Part shown: positions 1 through 10,974 of the stretch, piece by piece
How the letters are laid out: each line of letters begins with the position of its first letter
Position numbering within the stretch: position 1 is the first letter of the stretch
Source: Balaenoptera acutorostrata
Lineage: Eukaryota; Chordata; Mammalia; Artiodactyla; Balaenopteridae
Reading direction: 5' to 3'
NCBI RefSeq assembly: GCF_949987535.1
Contig: NC_080075.1
Location: 37,508,269-37,572,268 of the forward strand
Length of the DNA: 64,000 bases
The notes under the pieces: model-generated
The model's input: the letters and a program-made list of their open reading frames with translations, nothing else
Told to the model about the DNA's origin: nothing
Databases searched by the model: none
Made by a program: the position numbers and the translations under genes

Positions 1-797
1 CACTCCTGTGTTTCTGCCAATTGCGCTACTGTGTATCCAAATCATGAATAAGATGGGCTTAGTTGCAATCGGAATAGTCTATATTGCCACATGCAAAAGG
101 CCTCGTAGATTTTGTCAAGGCAGAGATGCCTGCTAAATTCCAGTGCTACTGTATCTGACCCTGTTTCCTCTGGACTCTCACCCAAGGAAAGCCCCTCCGT
201 GTGGTTAACTGTGGTATGAAAAAGATCACCTGAAGTCAGAGGACCCACAACCCACAAGTCTATTCACCTGTCTGTGCCTCAGTTTCCTTATTCATAAAAA
301 ACTCCCTTACAAGTTGTTTTAGGAATCAAAAAAGATAACATAAATGTTCCTGTTGCATGGTGAGCAATTAAAAAGTATCAACTATAAAAATGGCATGATT
401 TTATGATTGAATCCGAAGAGGCTATATGATGTCAATCAAGAATTGACACCAAAACAAAAATTTTAAACGTCTTTGCTATCTGGAGGTAAAACTTCCTACC
501 TTCAAGAATTTCTTAAGCCATATAAGCAATATTCATTCTGGCTTCCCCATCTTAAAGTGTGTGTATAAAGTCAGCCTTAATACTTTAGGGATGAGACCTG
601 TCCCTATAGCTCACTAGAAACTTATTCCCTGCTGTTATTGCAGTAACCATTTGTCCCAAAGGGACTATGATATACAGGAAGTCACTATGTAGCTAAATCA
701 GCCTGCAGCTAACATAAACAAAATCCTCAGAAGAACACTCAAATTCCAATCCATTATATTGTTACTTCTCCAACCAGCATCATACCCACTTGCCCTG
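1..797. other. Non-coding stretch, nothing recognised
   Basis: Ordinary AT-leaning mammalian DNA. I see no repeat family, no frame above background and no regulatory cluster. The longest open frame (minus strand, about 71 codons near 42-257) has no recognisable motif. Confidence 0.5.
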
Positions 798-1181
798 TGT
801 TAGAGGTTGAATTTCATTCCCCGCGCCATTCATATGTTGAAGTTCTAACTCCCAGTACCTCAGAATGTTACCTTATTTGGAGATCGGGTCTTTACAGAGG
901 TTATCAAGTTAAAATGAGATCACTTGGGTGGGCCCTAATTCAATGACTCCTTATTAGAAGGGGAAATTTGGAGACAGATACACAGGGAGAACGCCATGTG
1001 AAGATGAAGGCAGAATTGGGGTGATGCTTCTTCAAGCCAAGGAATGCCAAGGATTGCCAGAAAACTAGGGGAGATGCATGCAACTTCCTCACAGCCTAAA
1101 AGAAACCAACCCTGTTGACAACTCAATTTCAGACTTCTAGCCTCCAAAACTTTGTTACGACTGCCCTAGCAAACTAAAACA
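798..1181 (+). mobile_element. MLT1-type (ERVL-MaLR) solo LTR
   Basis: The segment starts TGTTAGAGG and ends in CTAAAACA, matching the TG...CA termini of LTRs. It carries the wording typical of mammalian MLT1-class LTRs: 'tcatatgttgaag', 'acctcagaatgt', 'gggtgggccctaatt' and 'cttctagcctcc'. The part that normally carries the AATAAA signal and the 'gtttaagccaccca' block is missing between about 1148 and 1150, so the copy has an internal deletion. No internal retroviral genes are attached. The orientation comes from the consensus order; the subfamily is not resolved. Confidence 0.75.
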
Positions 1182-1234
1182 TTCTGGAAGGGGTATCCTC
1201 TAACAGAGAGATGGAAAAGGAATGAGGAGAAAGA

Positions 1235-1440
1235 GCTAACATTTCTTGAGGATATACTTTATTTCAGGAATTTTACATTATTATGTTATGTCATTTAATC
1301 CTCATCATAACCCTACAGAGTAGCTATCACCTCCCCATTTTACAGATTGAGCAACTGAGAATTTCAGTAACTTATATAATATCCTGCAGGTAGCAAATAG
1401 CAAACCTAAGCCATGGAGCCATGGCTGACTCTGAAGGCCC
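1235..1440 (-). mobile_element. MIR SINE relic
   Basis: It reads in reverse MIR order: 'tttaatcctcatcataaccct', then 'ccccattttacagattgag', then a decayed 'caactgagaatttcagtaactt'. This is an old tRNA-derived SINE with no clean ends. Confidence 0.75.
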
Positions 1441-2441
1441 ATGCTGTCCCCACTTCCTAACTTTGCCATCTGACCCTTGAAAAGGAGTCTCACATCATCT
1501 CTAGACATTTCAGAATTCTTGCTCTCTTGTACCTTCCTGGTAGAAATTAAATTTCCTGATCAAACTGCTCCTTACATTTACACCACCTGGAAGCTAAACC
1601 AACTACAAAAGAGAAGATGATGGTTTCAGTTTGACATTATTTACTGGTTGCATGACCATTTCCCAGTCAGATCAACTGTAATCAGTTTTCTTTCTCAAAG
1701 AAACCAAGACTGAGTACTTTCTAATTTTTCTCAGAGTTTGAGACGTAGACAATAAAGTTGTCACTATGATGGCAAAATGGCTAGACCATGAGAAGAGAGT
1801 TGAAATCCAGTTTCTGACTGCCTAGAATAGTACAATGCAATCTGAAGAGCTTTTATGTTAAACCCAGTGTCAGAATTCACCCAGTCTCCACTTGGAATTT
1901 CAAGTTCGTTTTGTACTTGGAATCCAGAGAAACATGTGTGCTGTGTTCTTGCTCTCACTCTTATGTGTTACTTTTTGGGGAGTTGGATGTAGTGGACGCG
2001 AAGAATATATTATTGGCTTTGTTTCTCATAAACACAATAAGAGTTTCTACGGAGACCTGTTGGAAGCCAACCCAGAGAGAACATAAGACTCCTTTCTACT
2101 ATATACCAAAGTTTGTGCAACTTTGGCTGCATGGCCCAACGTCAGGAAGAAAGGTATGGAAGAATAAGAAAGCTACAAAGACACCTGTCTTAAGTGGTGG
2201 TGCTCCAGTGGGGAGCTGCATGGAAAACGAGGTGGGATGGTAAAGTGGTCCAGAACATGGACTTTTGGTGTCAAAACTGGGTTCAGTTCCCACACCTTCT
2301 TTATTTTCTGCAGGGGAAATATTTAACCTCACCAAGATTTAATCGACTTATCTTTTTCAGAAAAAAAATGCATAGGAGGGAAAGGTTATCAATTCAAACT
2401 CCAAAGGATGGGCAAAAATATTAATTTAAATGATATTTTAA
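1441..2441. other. Non-coding stretch, no repeat recognised
   Basis: No known repeat was identified. A 64-codon plus-strand frame at 1892-2086 starts with a hydrophobic run that superficially resembles a signal peptide, but it has no further support. Confidence 0.45.
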
Positions 2442-3710
2442 TATTGGGTTGGCCAAAAGTTTCGTTCGGTTTTTTCTGTAAGATGGCTCTAGTAGCACTT
2501 GTTTTTAACTTCATTCGAAACAATTGTTAGATCGTATGTGACACTCTCATATGAGCGTGCATTTAAAAGAAGACATCAAATTGGTGAATTTTTGTGTAGC
2601 CATTTTAATACTGAAGATAGAAAAGAAACATTTTTGGCCTATTATGCTTTATTATTTCAAGAAAGGTAAAAATGTAACTGAAACACACAAAAAAAGATTT
2701 GTGCAGTGTATGGAGAAGGTGCTGTGACCGATGGAACGTGGCAAAAGTGGTTTGCAAAGTTTCGCGAGGGAGATTTCTCACTGGCTGATGCTCCACGGTT
2801 GGGTAGACCAGTTGAAGTTGATAGCGATCAAATCAAGACATTAATTGAGAACAATCAATGTTATACCACGCGGGAGACAGCCGACATACTCAAAATACCC
2901 AAATCAAGCGCTGAAAATCATCTGCACCAGCTTGGTTATGTCCATCGCTTTGATGTTCGGGCTCCACATAAGTTAAGTGAAAAAAACCTTGATCGTATTT
3001 CCACATGCGATTCTCTACTGAAACGTAATGAAAATGTTCCATTTTTAAAACAAAGTGTGACAGGCGATGAAAAGTGGATACTGTACAAATAATGTGGAAC
3101 GGAAGAGATCGTGGGGCAAGAGAAATGAACCACCACCAACCACACCAAAGGCCGGTCTCCATCCAAAGAAGGTGATGTGTATATGGTGGGATTGGAAGGG
3201 AGTCCTCTATTAAGAGCTCCTTCTGGAAAACCAAACGATTAATTCTAACAAGTACTGCTCCCAGTTAGACCAACTGAAAGCAGCACTCGAAAAGCACATG
3301 AAAAGTGTCCAGAATTAGTCAACAGAAAATGCATAAGCTTCCATCAGGATAACGCAAGACCACATGTTTCTTTGATGATCAGGCAAAAACTGTTACAGCT
3401 TGGCTGGGAAGTTCTGATTCATCCACCATACTCACCAGACATTGCACCTTAGGATTTCCATGTATTCAGGTCTTTACAAAATTCTCTTAATGGAAAAAAT
3501 TTCAATTCCTTGGAAGACTGTAAAAGGCACCTCGAACAGTTCTTTGCTCAAAAAGATAAAAAGTTTTGGGAAGACGGAATTATGAAGTTGCCTGAAAAAT
3601 GGCAGAGGGTAGCAGAACAAAAGGGTGAATACATTGTTCAGTTGGTGAAAATGAAAATGTGCCTTTTATTTGTACTTAAAAACTGAAGGCACTTTTTGGC
3701 CAACCCAATA
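2442..3710 (+). mobile_element. Complete, inactive mariner (Tc1/mariner) transposon
   Basis: A 1265-bp element (2444-3708) is bounded by near-perfect inverted terminal repeats. The left end reads ttgggttggccaaaagttt, and the right end in reverse complement reads ttgggttggccaaaaagtg. A TA dinucleotide flanks each end (2442-2443 and 3709-3710), which is the target duplication made by Tc1/mariner transposases. The interior holds one degraded transposase gene. Length, ends and gene are all as expected for a full-length mariner, so this is a whole-element insertion that later decayed and not a MITE. The family resembles mariner elements known from cetartiodactyls and is clearly not Hsmar1; the subfamily name is not verified. 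Confidence 0.95.
2617..3686 (+). pseudogene. Mariner transposase pseudogene (DD34D)
   Basis: This is the decayed cut-and-paste transposase of the surrounding element. The expected start now reads ATA (2617-2619). A frame change occurs near the A-run around 2690. Then 2706-3089 is open and encodes the helix-turn-helix DNA-binding half plus the first catalytic block, with TGDEKW at 3060-3077 (Asp codon 3066-3068). An extra base at about 3085-3090 gives a TAA stop (3090-3092). Downstream pieces match in other frames: a stop at 3211-3213, the HQDNARPH block with the second Asp at 3348-3350, and the YSPD block. The third catalytic Asp is at 3453-3455, exactly 34 residues after the second. It is directly preceded by a TAG (3450-3452) where the family has Ser. 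The frame closes at TGA 3684-3686. No functional product is possible. Confidence 0.92.
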
Positions 3711-4682
3711 TGTAACGGGCATGGCATGCAGTAGATGCTCAAAACTGGCAGGTCCTATGATGATGAGGTCAGAGTGTGTTCCTTGGCCTCCTCTCAGGAC
3801 TGAGTCAATGTGGCCACGTTCCTTCTCTGCACCACGTGTCCTCACAACTTGCTTAAACCGTGCTAGCTGCTGCAGGCTGCCCTTGGAGGAAGCCCTGGGC
3901 GAATTTCTGCCTTTGTCATCTCTGTTCTGTGAATGTCTGCAGCAGCGCACAATAAAGCAAGTCGGAGCCCTGCTGGCAAGGACTGCAGCCCACAGAAGGA
4001 GGCACGCGCTGGAGCTAGACCCCAGCCTTTCCAGCACTCAGGCAGCCAGTGCCTTTGGCCCTTCGCTCTGGGTGCTGAGTTTCTTTGGGGCTAACAGTCG
4101 CAAAGTATGCCAAAGCTTTCAGAAATCTCTCTAACCTCCACATCCTACCCCACCTGCACATACACACGTAAAACTCCAGGGGCTGGAGCACAACCTCCAC
4201 TCCTGAGAGGGCAAACTGAGAAGTCTCAGAGATGCAGGGAGTTGGCCTGGAGCTACAGAGCAAGCTGTTGGGAGAGTTCTGGAATGGAGCTCACAGCTCA
4301 GGACTGGGGAGTCTTGGGAAGGGCCTTCCTTTAGGGAGTGGCTGAAACCTGCAAACGGATCACTCCCAAGCAGGCCTTTTCAGCCCTGAGTAAACTTCTT
4401 TAAGCCTCAGTTACACTTGGTCCCATCAGGGTTTCCTACGACTGTCAGGATCTTTAGGGACTTGGGCCTGGAGACCAACTCCCTGGGCATTGCCTAGGAT
4501 GAGTATGTGTCACCGCAACACAGACAAAAGGGGAGGTTCACCAGATACAGTGTGAACAGGTGCCATTCAGACAGCCAGGAAAACAAAGGAAATAATCATG
4601 ACAACCCAACCTGAATGGTATGATTTGATTTCTAGATTGAGATGATTTAGAAAAAATTTATCAACTCTTCAATGTCCAAGCA
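3711..4682. other. Non-coding stretch with one chance long frame
   Basis: Slightly GC-richer than its surroundings. A 154-codon plus-strand frame (3670-4134) begins inside the mariner 3' end, runs out of the transposon and has no recognisable domain, so I treat it as chance. No repeat was identified with confidence. Confidence 0.5.
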
Positions 4683-4820
4683 TTCATTTACTTGTTCAAC
4701 AAATATTTTTATGTACTTAAAATACATCAGGCCTTGTGCTAGACGCTGGAGATACAAAGGTGAATGATACAGGTATGTCCCTGACCCCATGCAGACTACA
4801 GTCTAGGAGATAAGAGAGGT
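4683..4820. repeat. Ancient interspersed repeat, class uncertain
   Basis: It has the pattern 'gttcaacaaatattt', a decayed 'tgtgctagacgctggagata', then 'ccctgaccccatgcagacta'. This word order recurs at 31080-31200, 33500-33650 and 38690-38780. It is an old mammalian repeat that I cannot place firmly, possibly related to L2. Confidence 0.45.
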
Positions 4821-4857
4821 AAGTGGAATCTTGGTAGAGTAGAAGGTGACAAATAAT

Positions 4858-4945
4858 ATTTATTCTGGTTTCCCCTGTAGAGACTTCTCAGTGATGGGCC
4901 CAGAGCAAGAACTCAATAAATGATGAATAAATAAATGAATGAAAA
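4858..4945 (+). mobile_element. L2 LINE 3' tail
   Basis: 'gagcaagaactcaataaatga' followed by 'tgaataaataaatgaatgaa' is the short-unit tail that ends L2 elements. Only the tail remains. Confidence 0.55.
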
Positions 4946-5030
4946 TAATTAACATCTACTGAGCGTGCATTATGCACCAGGCATGATTTTAAGCATGTAA
5001 ATGTATTAACTCATTTTATATATGCAATGA
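4946..5030 (-). mobile_element. MIR SINE fragment
   Basis: 'actgagcgtgcattatgcac', 'caggcatgattttaagcatg' and 'gtattaactcatttta' give the 3' end of MIR in reverse orientation. The rest of the element is missing. Confidence 0.65.
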
Positions 5031-5224
5031 ATTTAATGAATAGACACACAATTAAATATATAGCAAATGAAAGTAGTAAATGAACAAATGATGTACACTC
5101 AGCCTCCAAAGCTTCTATCCTGAATGTGTTTTGAATCTGGAGAAGAAAGGACAAGAATAAACAATAATGGCAGATAAGCTTTGGGTTAGGCATCAAGAAA
5201 TCTATATACACGTGGAAAGAAAAT

Positions 5225-5420
5225 GGGTTTTGCAGTAGCCATAGGAATAAGCTGAGTTCACATCCTAACTTCACCTCAAGGCTGGGTGATCTTACACAAA
5301 TAGTTTAACCTCTCAAGCCTTGAAATCCGAATTGGTAAACTGGATTTAATACACCCACCTCAGGGGGCTCTTGTGAGGGTTAGTCATATCCATCAGGTTC
5401 TATATGAGAAAGTGCCCCTG
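5225..5420 (+). mobile_element. MIR SINE relic
   Basis: MIR order on the plus strand: 'cctaacttcacctc', 'gggtgatcttacacaaatag', 'tttaacctctcaagcctt', then 'ctcttgtgagggttag'. Confidence 0.7.
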
Positions 5421-7546
5421 AACTGGGAGGCACCCTCAAGATACTAGTTGCCATGGATTTAGGACTTAGTAAGAGGCAGCAGAGCACAGTGGGAATTTAA
5501 ACTTAGAATCAAAGGCTCTACTTCTAAATCTGGGCTCCATTAGCCAATTGAAATACATAGAGGGATTAATTGAGATGATGTGGGTTAAGATGTTTTAGTA
5601 CAGAGCTACTGTTGTAGAATAGGAGGAGGGAAAAAAACAAGCCCTTCCTGGAGAATGAGTTACCAAAGCCTTTCTAAGAGTCTCTGGATAATCTTTCTGA
5701 GCTAGTTTAAATGGACCAAATAAACTGGTGAACTCCCAGGACCCTCCTCTCCTGCGAGCCTGTGATAATTCCCATGTGGGTGTCAGAATCATGTGATTGG
5801 CTCTGACTATGGGATCAACAAGACCCACCTACACAGGAATTCCTAGGGTCACCTGTGTCTAACGGAGGAGTTGCTGCTAAGCAAGGAAGAGAGTATCAGG
5901 GCAAGAGAGAAGGCAAGCAGGAATGGCCCTCCTCCATGCTCAGCCAGGGCATCTGCAGGCCGGGCAGGTCTGGGGGCAGCCCTCTGAAAGGAACAACTTC
6001 TGTTTGTACAGCAATGTCAGACCATTTGGGGCAAATTTCACAAAATGTTCCAGCTTTCAACACAGAGTATCTTCCTTGAATAAATTTGTGCAAGGCATAG
6101 GCACAGTGGGTTAAAAGATAATATGGACAGTATTTTATAGACTGTACAATAAATTCTTTCTTGTCCTTGGCCCACTGAACATGAGACACATTGCATGTAT
6201 GTTAATTATTTCTAATTTTTACAAAAACTGAGTACAGAGTCAATATAGCCTCAAATGCATGAATTAATTAGGTGCCTTTGACCCTTCACTCTGAATGCAT
6301 GTGTATGCCAAGGGAACTATGGTACATCTGTGGTTGACTGGTTAAAAATTAATTCATTAAGACCTTGTTCAGAAAGAGTTAGTTGATATCAAGAGCCATC
6401 TCTTTAGACTCTCAGTTGCTTTTGCAAATAGTCTTGACACCACAAGAATTTCAAGCTTTCGGTTCAAAACTCTAAACCTGTAAGGTTATAAATTTGGCAA
6501 AATCTGTTCTGCCTTTGCTGTTACTGGAATACCTGTTATTTTGAAAACTAAATCCACACAGATCAATTTATGACTCCTTAGGTTAAATGTTAGACAAGCT
6601 ATAAAACTGGAAAATACGTGTAGCAAGTAATTATTTGATTTACAGGGGAAAATTGTAAAGGTGCTCATTTGCCTAGTGTCTCAGAAAGCGTTTTTGTTTG
6701 TTTGTTTATGAACCCTGGTCCTACTGTACTGGTCAGGTGAGAAGAATCCTTAAAGCTGTTCATGTGGGATCAATGTAATGAATCACCTAGGCTGACTTTC
6801 AGACGGTGATGCTAAAATTAAAACCAAAACTATACATGTTCCAAGGCACCTCTGTGTGCCACACGGCCCTTCCTCACTTATACTGATACACTGTCTTACA
6901 AATTTCATCTAATCAACTGACATTTTTAAGGATCAGAGAATTCAACAAGAATAAAAATGTGGCGACAATTTAGTCTTTCCCCCCCTTCATAAAAACACTG
7001 TCTTCTATTTGGTCTCCACTCAGGTCAAGACATTTCACTAATTTGCTAGTCATTAAAAAGATATTTTTATACCCAGCCTGTAATATTATCCTCTTCAGTG
7101 ATTATGATAGCTCCCAACAGAATTCCAGACTTGAAAATGAAGGCTGGGAAGCTGAACTGCAATTATGATACTTTAAATAATTCCACAAAAGTAGAGCCGC
7201 TGTTAAATAATTTATGGTCTTTGATCTTGTCACAGATCTACTGAAATCTTCACATCACTCAGCTAAACATTTTCAAACAGAAAAGGGATGGTTACTTTCC
7301 CCTCTACCACCCACTCGCCCCCGCTGAAGATACATCAATAAAGCTTCCAGATGTTTGTCTTGTTGAGAAGTCAGACCCCAGGAGGGGCATAGCTGCCAGC
7401 TTTAGGAGACCTGCCAGCATCAAATGCTTTGCCTGGCATTTGACTCCCTGTGCCCGATTTGTACAGCTCTAAAAGTAGACCTGGGAGGAGGTGAGCGAAT
7501 ACATAAATTTCTATTAAATTTATCTGAATCTGTACAAGAATTAGAC
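5421..7546. other. Repeat-poor non-coding stretch
   Basis: Mostly unrecognised DNA. A decayed MIR may lie at about 5470-5600. The part from about 6900 to 7300 is AT-rich, without repeats, and holds several ATTA and TAAT cores. No open frame above about 100 codons and no splice-bounded exon stands out. Confidence 0.45.
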
Positions 7547-7729
7547 CTGTGGCTCTCAAACCTCAGCATGTGTCAGAACCACCTGCAGGGCTAGTTAAAG
7601 CAGACTGGCTGGCTCCAGCCCGAGAGTTCCTGATGCTGGAGATCTGGGGTGGGGACCAGGAATTTACCTAACAAGTTCCCGGGTGATACTGATGTCACTG
7701 GCCGGGGCACTGCATTTAGAGAACCCATG
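7547..7729 (+). mobile_element. MER5A (hAT-Charlie) DNA transposon relic
   Basis: It runs from 'ctgtggctctcaaacctcagc' through 'gtcagaaccacctgcagggc' and 'gatctggggtggggaccagg' to 'tttagagaaccca'. That is the full MER5A layout from end to end. It is a non-autonomous element with no gene. Confidence 0.85.
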
Positions 7730-8879
7730 AGCTAAATCCATAGCTTCTATTTCCTTAGACACAGTTAAATTGTGACCTGAAGGATGCTGAGTTCTTAGAT
7801 TCCATCAGAGCTGTCTTGAGAAATAAGTGTGAGGGAGAAAAGGGGCAGGCCTAGGTCCCTCCGAGGCCACACCTAGAGCTCATTTCAAGGGAGCAATCCC
7901 CTGCTAGAGGGGCCTCTGTCGTCACAGTGAGCCCTCAACCCACGATGAGGGGAGGAATAGCATTTTTCACTGAGAAGGGAGGCGGCCTGGGGACTCACAA
8001 GTTTTAGCATCTGGGAGCAAAGGCACCAATTGTCAAAGTCACCATATTCATGCGGAAAAATCTCATTTCACTTGAAAAGCAAAGAGAAAGAAATAGAAAA
8101 AAACAGCTCATGACAGTATGGCTTTTCCTTCTTCTGGGACCAAGTCTTTTAACCTTAAACAACAACTTGTTTTTTCTTAAACAACTTCTTAACTGCCATA
8201 TATTTCAGCTATTAAACATTTACAAATGACAGGTTTCCAAATCAGTTTGGGTTGTCTTCATTTGCAAATTTAGGCCAGACCCTGTTTGGTAATTCACCTA
8301 ACAGCAATGGTTGTGTGAAATCTGTTTACTGGATTTGCTTTCTTTAAATAAAATTCGGGGGAAGAGGACTGGGGGTGGGGCAAAGAGATTGTCAGACATT
8401 AGTTACCTTTAGAAACAAAGAGAGCTCAAACCAGATGAAATTTCACAGGCTCTCTGCTGATGTTTACAGGGCCTGTGCTAAGGAATCCTAGAGAAGGGTT
8501 AGGTGATGATATGAAGGTTCCCTGATAATCCCCCTCAGTAATTATCCCCATTTTGCCTCGGGGATCTACAGAACTCGGGCTAAAGCAGGTGAGTTGTTTT
8601 GCAGTAATTTCCCAGATAACTGCTGCTGAGTGTATCTGAACAGAGTTGTTTTTTTTTAAAAAAAAACCAACCTATTAGAACAGAAAATGTTGAAAGAAGA
8701 AATATTACAATTGTTCATTTATAGGCAATCTTCAAAGGTAGCCTTGGCCTCGCGGGGAGAAAAAAGGTACCTGAATCATTTGGGGCTTGTTTTTATCATG
8801 AAGGAAATGTTGTATTTCAGCATTTCCAAATAAAAACTACAGGGAGACACCTGAAGGCTGTGCAGCTGAGTTGGTAATA
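7730..8879. other. Repeat-poor non-coding stretch
   Basis: No repeat family or coding frame was recognised. It contains a perfect short palindrome, listed separately. The AT-rich part at about 8040-8350 is repeat-free and could be constrained, but nothing in the sequence alone proves that. Confidence 0.45.
8648..8667. repeat. Perfect 20-bp palindrome (G-T9-A9-C)
   Basis: Nine T are followed directly by nine A, closed by a G-C pair. It is self-complementary end to end with no loop spacer. Confidence 0.9.
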
Positions 8880-9035
8880 GTAATAACATCAAACATTTAC
8901 ACCAAGCACACAGTCTGACCTTCACAACAATCCCACCAGAAAGCTTAGGCCTAGGGAGATTGGGTAACCAGCCCAGGGTCACAAGGTAAGTGGCAGAGAT
9001 GGCCGTCAGCCTGACCTGTGTCTGTCTGACCCGAA
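8880..9035 (-). mobile_element. MIR SINE relic
   Basis: 'ccttcacaacaatcccacca', then 'ggtaaccagcccagggtcac' and 'aaggtaagtggcagagatgg' give the MIR core in reverse order. Confidence 0.7.
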
Positions 9036-9639
9036 AGCCCCTGCCAGGTCAGAGAGAAATAAAGAATTTGCAAAATAAAACATTTGTTTTCTATAAACAG
9101 TGTGTTACTATTTGGAAGGAAGGTGAGAAGATGCAAATACAATATTTGTTTGTCCTAGCATTATGTTCACAGGTGGAAGCTATAAAATAGGAGCTCCAGT
9201 CACCATGGAGAGCAAATATCAGAGGTCAGGTGCAGGGAGCTCCACCTACAGACCTCAGAACCATTTCCTTCTGCTGTCATTTGAGCAGTCATTGTCTATG
9301 ATTCTTCCTTGTGTCACTCAATCTGCTGAAGGAGCCAGGAGCTCTGCAAACCATCTACTAAACATTTTGCCTTCCTTGTGATCTTACCAAACCTCCTTCC
9401 CAGACCTTGATAACCCACGGTCACTCAATTTATTAAAACACTAAATTCTCTTGGCTCGGTAATTCTGATCATTTTACAAAAGGTGAAAAATATATTTACT
9501 GTATTACGAATATGCTATAGCCCAAGTTCCCAAGTTTGTCCTTCTAAACCTGTCCCCCAACACCTGTTCCCCATCTCAGTACCTGGCACCTCTCTGCTTC
9601 TCAGGCCATAAACATATGTCATCCTTATTTTTTTCCTTT

Positions 9640-9835
9640 GTCCCCCTTCTTCTACATCTGACCCACCAGCCACTCCTAAAAACTATCTCCAGGTTGCATC
9701 TCAATTCCTTCCACTCGTCTCATCACCATGGCCACCTCCCAAGTCCAGGTTACTGTCACCTCTCACCTGCACAAGTCTAAGCACCTCCTACCTGGTCTTC
9801 ACACAGCAGCCATCGGCATTATTTTCCACCCACCC
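9640..9835 (+). mobile_element. L2 LINE fragment (tentative)
   Basis: A C- and T-rich plus-strand text includes 'cagccactcctaaaaactat', 'caccatggccacctcccaag' and 'cttcacacagcagcc'. It resembles the coding-side portion of L2 found upstream of its tail. The boundaries are rough. Confidence 0.5.
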
Positions 9836-9875
9836 TTCAAAAACTATTTTTTAAATTATATAACAGGTACATGGA

Positions 9876-10351
9876 TGCACTATGGGAGGCTGAAAATGAC
9901 CCCAAAAGATATTCACCTCTTAACCCTGGGCCTGTAAATTGTGACCTTATTTAGAAAAATGGTCCTTGCAGATGTGATTAAGTTAAGGATCTTGAAATGA
10001 GGAGATGATCCTGAATGATCTGAGTGGGTCTTAAATACCATCCCAACTGTCCTTGTAAGAGAAAAGCAGAGGGAGATTAGATGCACGCAGAAACGGGAAC
10101 AGCAGTGTGACTGTGGAGGCAGAGACTGGAGAGGCGCACATAAGCCGAGCAATGCCGGGGGCCACAGGGAGCTGGAAGACACAAGGGACAGAGTCTCCTC
10201 AGAGACACAGATCTACCAACACCTTGCTTTCAGCCCAGTGAAACTGATTTCACGCTTCTGGCCTCCAGAACTGTGAGAGAACAAGTATGTGTTGTTCTAA
10301 GCCACCAAGTTTTGGTAATTTGCTACAACAGTCACAGGAAACTGATACCTG
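9876..10351 (+). mobile_element. MLT1-type (ERVL-MaLR) solo LTR
   Basis: It contains 'ctatgggaggctgaaaatg', 'ttgtgaccttatttagaaaa', 'gatgtgattaagttaagga', then 'ttctggcctccagaactgtg' and 'ttctaagccaccaagttttg'. This is the standard MaLR LTR word order with its 3' end preserved. No internal region is attached. Confidence 0.75.
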
Positions 10352-10363
10352 CACTATGGATAC

Positions 10364-10573
10364 AAAACTCAGAAATTATAAAGAACCTACTGTAGAGCAC
10401 AGGGGACTCTACTCAATACTCTATAATGACCTATATGGGAAAAGAATCTAAAAAAGAGTGGATATATGTAATACGTATAACTGATTCACTTTGCCGTACA
10501 GCAGAAACTAATACAACATTATAAATCAACTATATTCCGATAAAAATTAATTTTAAAAAACTCAAAAATTATA
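10364..10573 (+). mobile_element. Very short L1 3'-end insertion with duplication
   Basis: A 176-bp L1 tail (10381-10556) is flanked by aaaactcagaaattata (10364-10380) and aaaactcaaaaattata (10557-10573), 16 of 17 identical. The insert holds only the L1 3' untranslated words 'gagcacaggggactctactc', 'aatgacctatatgggaaaag' and 'aatcaactatattccg' and a short A-rich tail. This is target-primed reverse transcription that stopped almost at once. The same tail type appears at 25785 and 31811. Confidence 0.9.
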
Positions 10574-10965
10574 GATAAGGTTCAAATACCTCTAGACCAC
10601 CTCCTCTCCTCCCACCTCATTCCATTTCCCTCATCCAGGGTACCCACTGTCATTAGTTTTGGTTTTTATCAGTTCAGTCCTTTTTCTATGCATTCATACA
10701 CATGGATGTACTAAAGAAAGATGCCATTTATTTTTATGTTTTAGTGAACCCGAAGTGCTCCCCCAAATTTATGGTTAGTTTTAGCTCCTTCTGCACTTGA
10801 CATAAATGGAATAATGTATGTATTTCTGTGACTTCTTTCACTCATCATTATGTTTTTGAGATTCATCCATATTGTTACAAGTAGGGATCTATAGTTTGTT
10901 TTCTCTACTGTAGCGTATTCCATTGCATGAAAACAAAATTTATTTACCCATTTACATCTAGATTC
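10574..10965 (-). mobile_element. Old L1 3' region fragment
   Basis: Reverse-strand L1 text: 'tttttctatgcattcataca', 'ttgagattcatccatattgt', 'gtattccattgcatgaa' and 'aatttatttacccattta'. It is decayed, with no frame left. Confidence 0.65.
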
Positions 10966-10974
10966 ATCTTAGGA

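Noticed and set aside
1892..2086. 64-codon frame with a hydrophobic start like a signal peptide
   Set aside because: Short, not recognised, and overlapped by another frame. A hydrophobic run is easily made by T-rich DNA.
3637..3648. The 12-mer ttcagttggtga in the mariner also forms the left arm of the palindrome at 15729
   Set aside because: No surrounding mariner similarity at 15.7 kb, and no terminal repeat or TA boundary; a 12-base match is likely chance.
3670..4134. 154-codon plus-strand open frame, among the longest in the window
   Set aside because: It begins in the mariner 3' end and runs into flanking DNA, has no domain or plausible start context, and crosses an insertion boundary.
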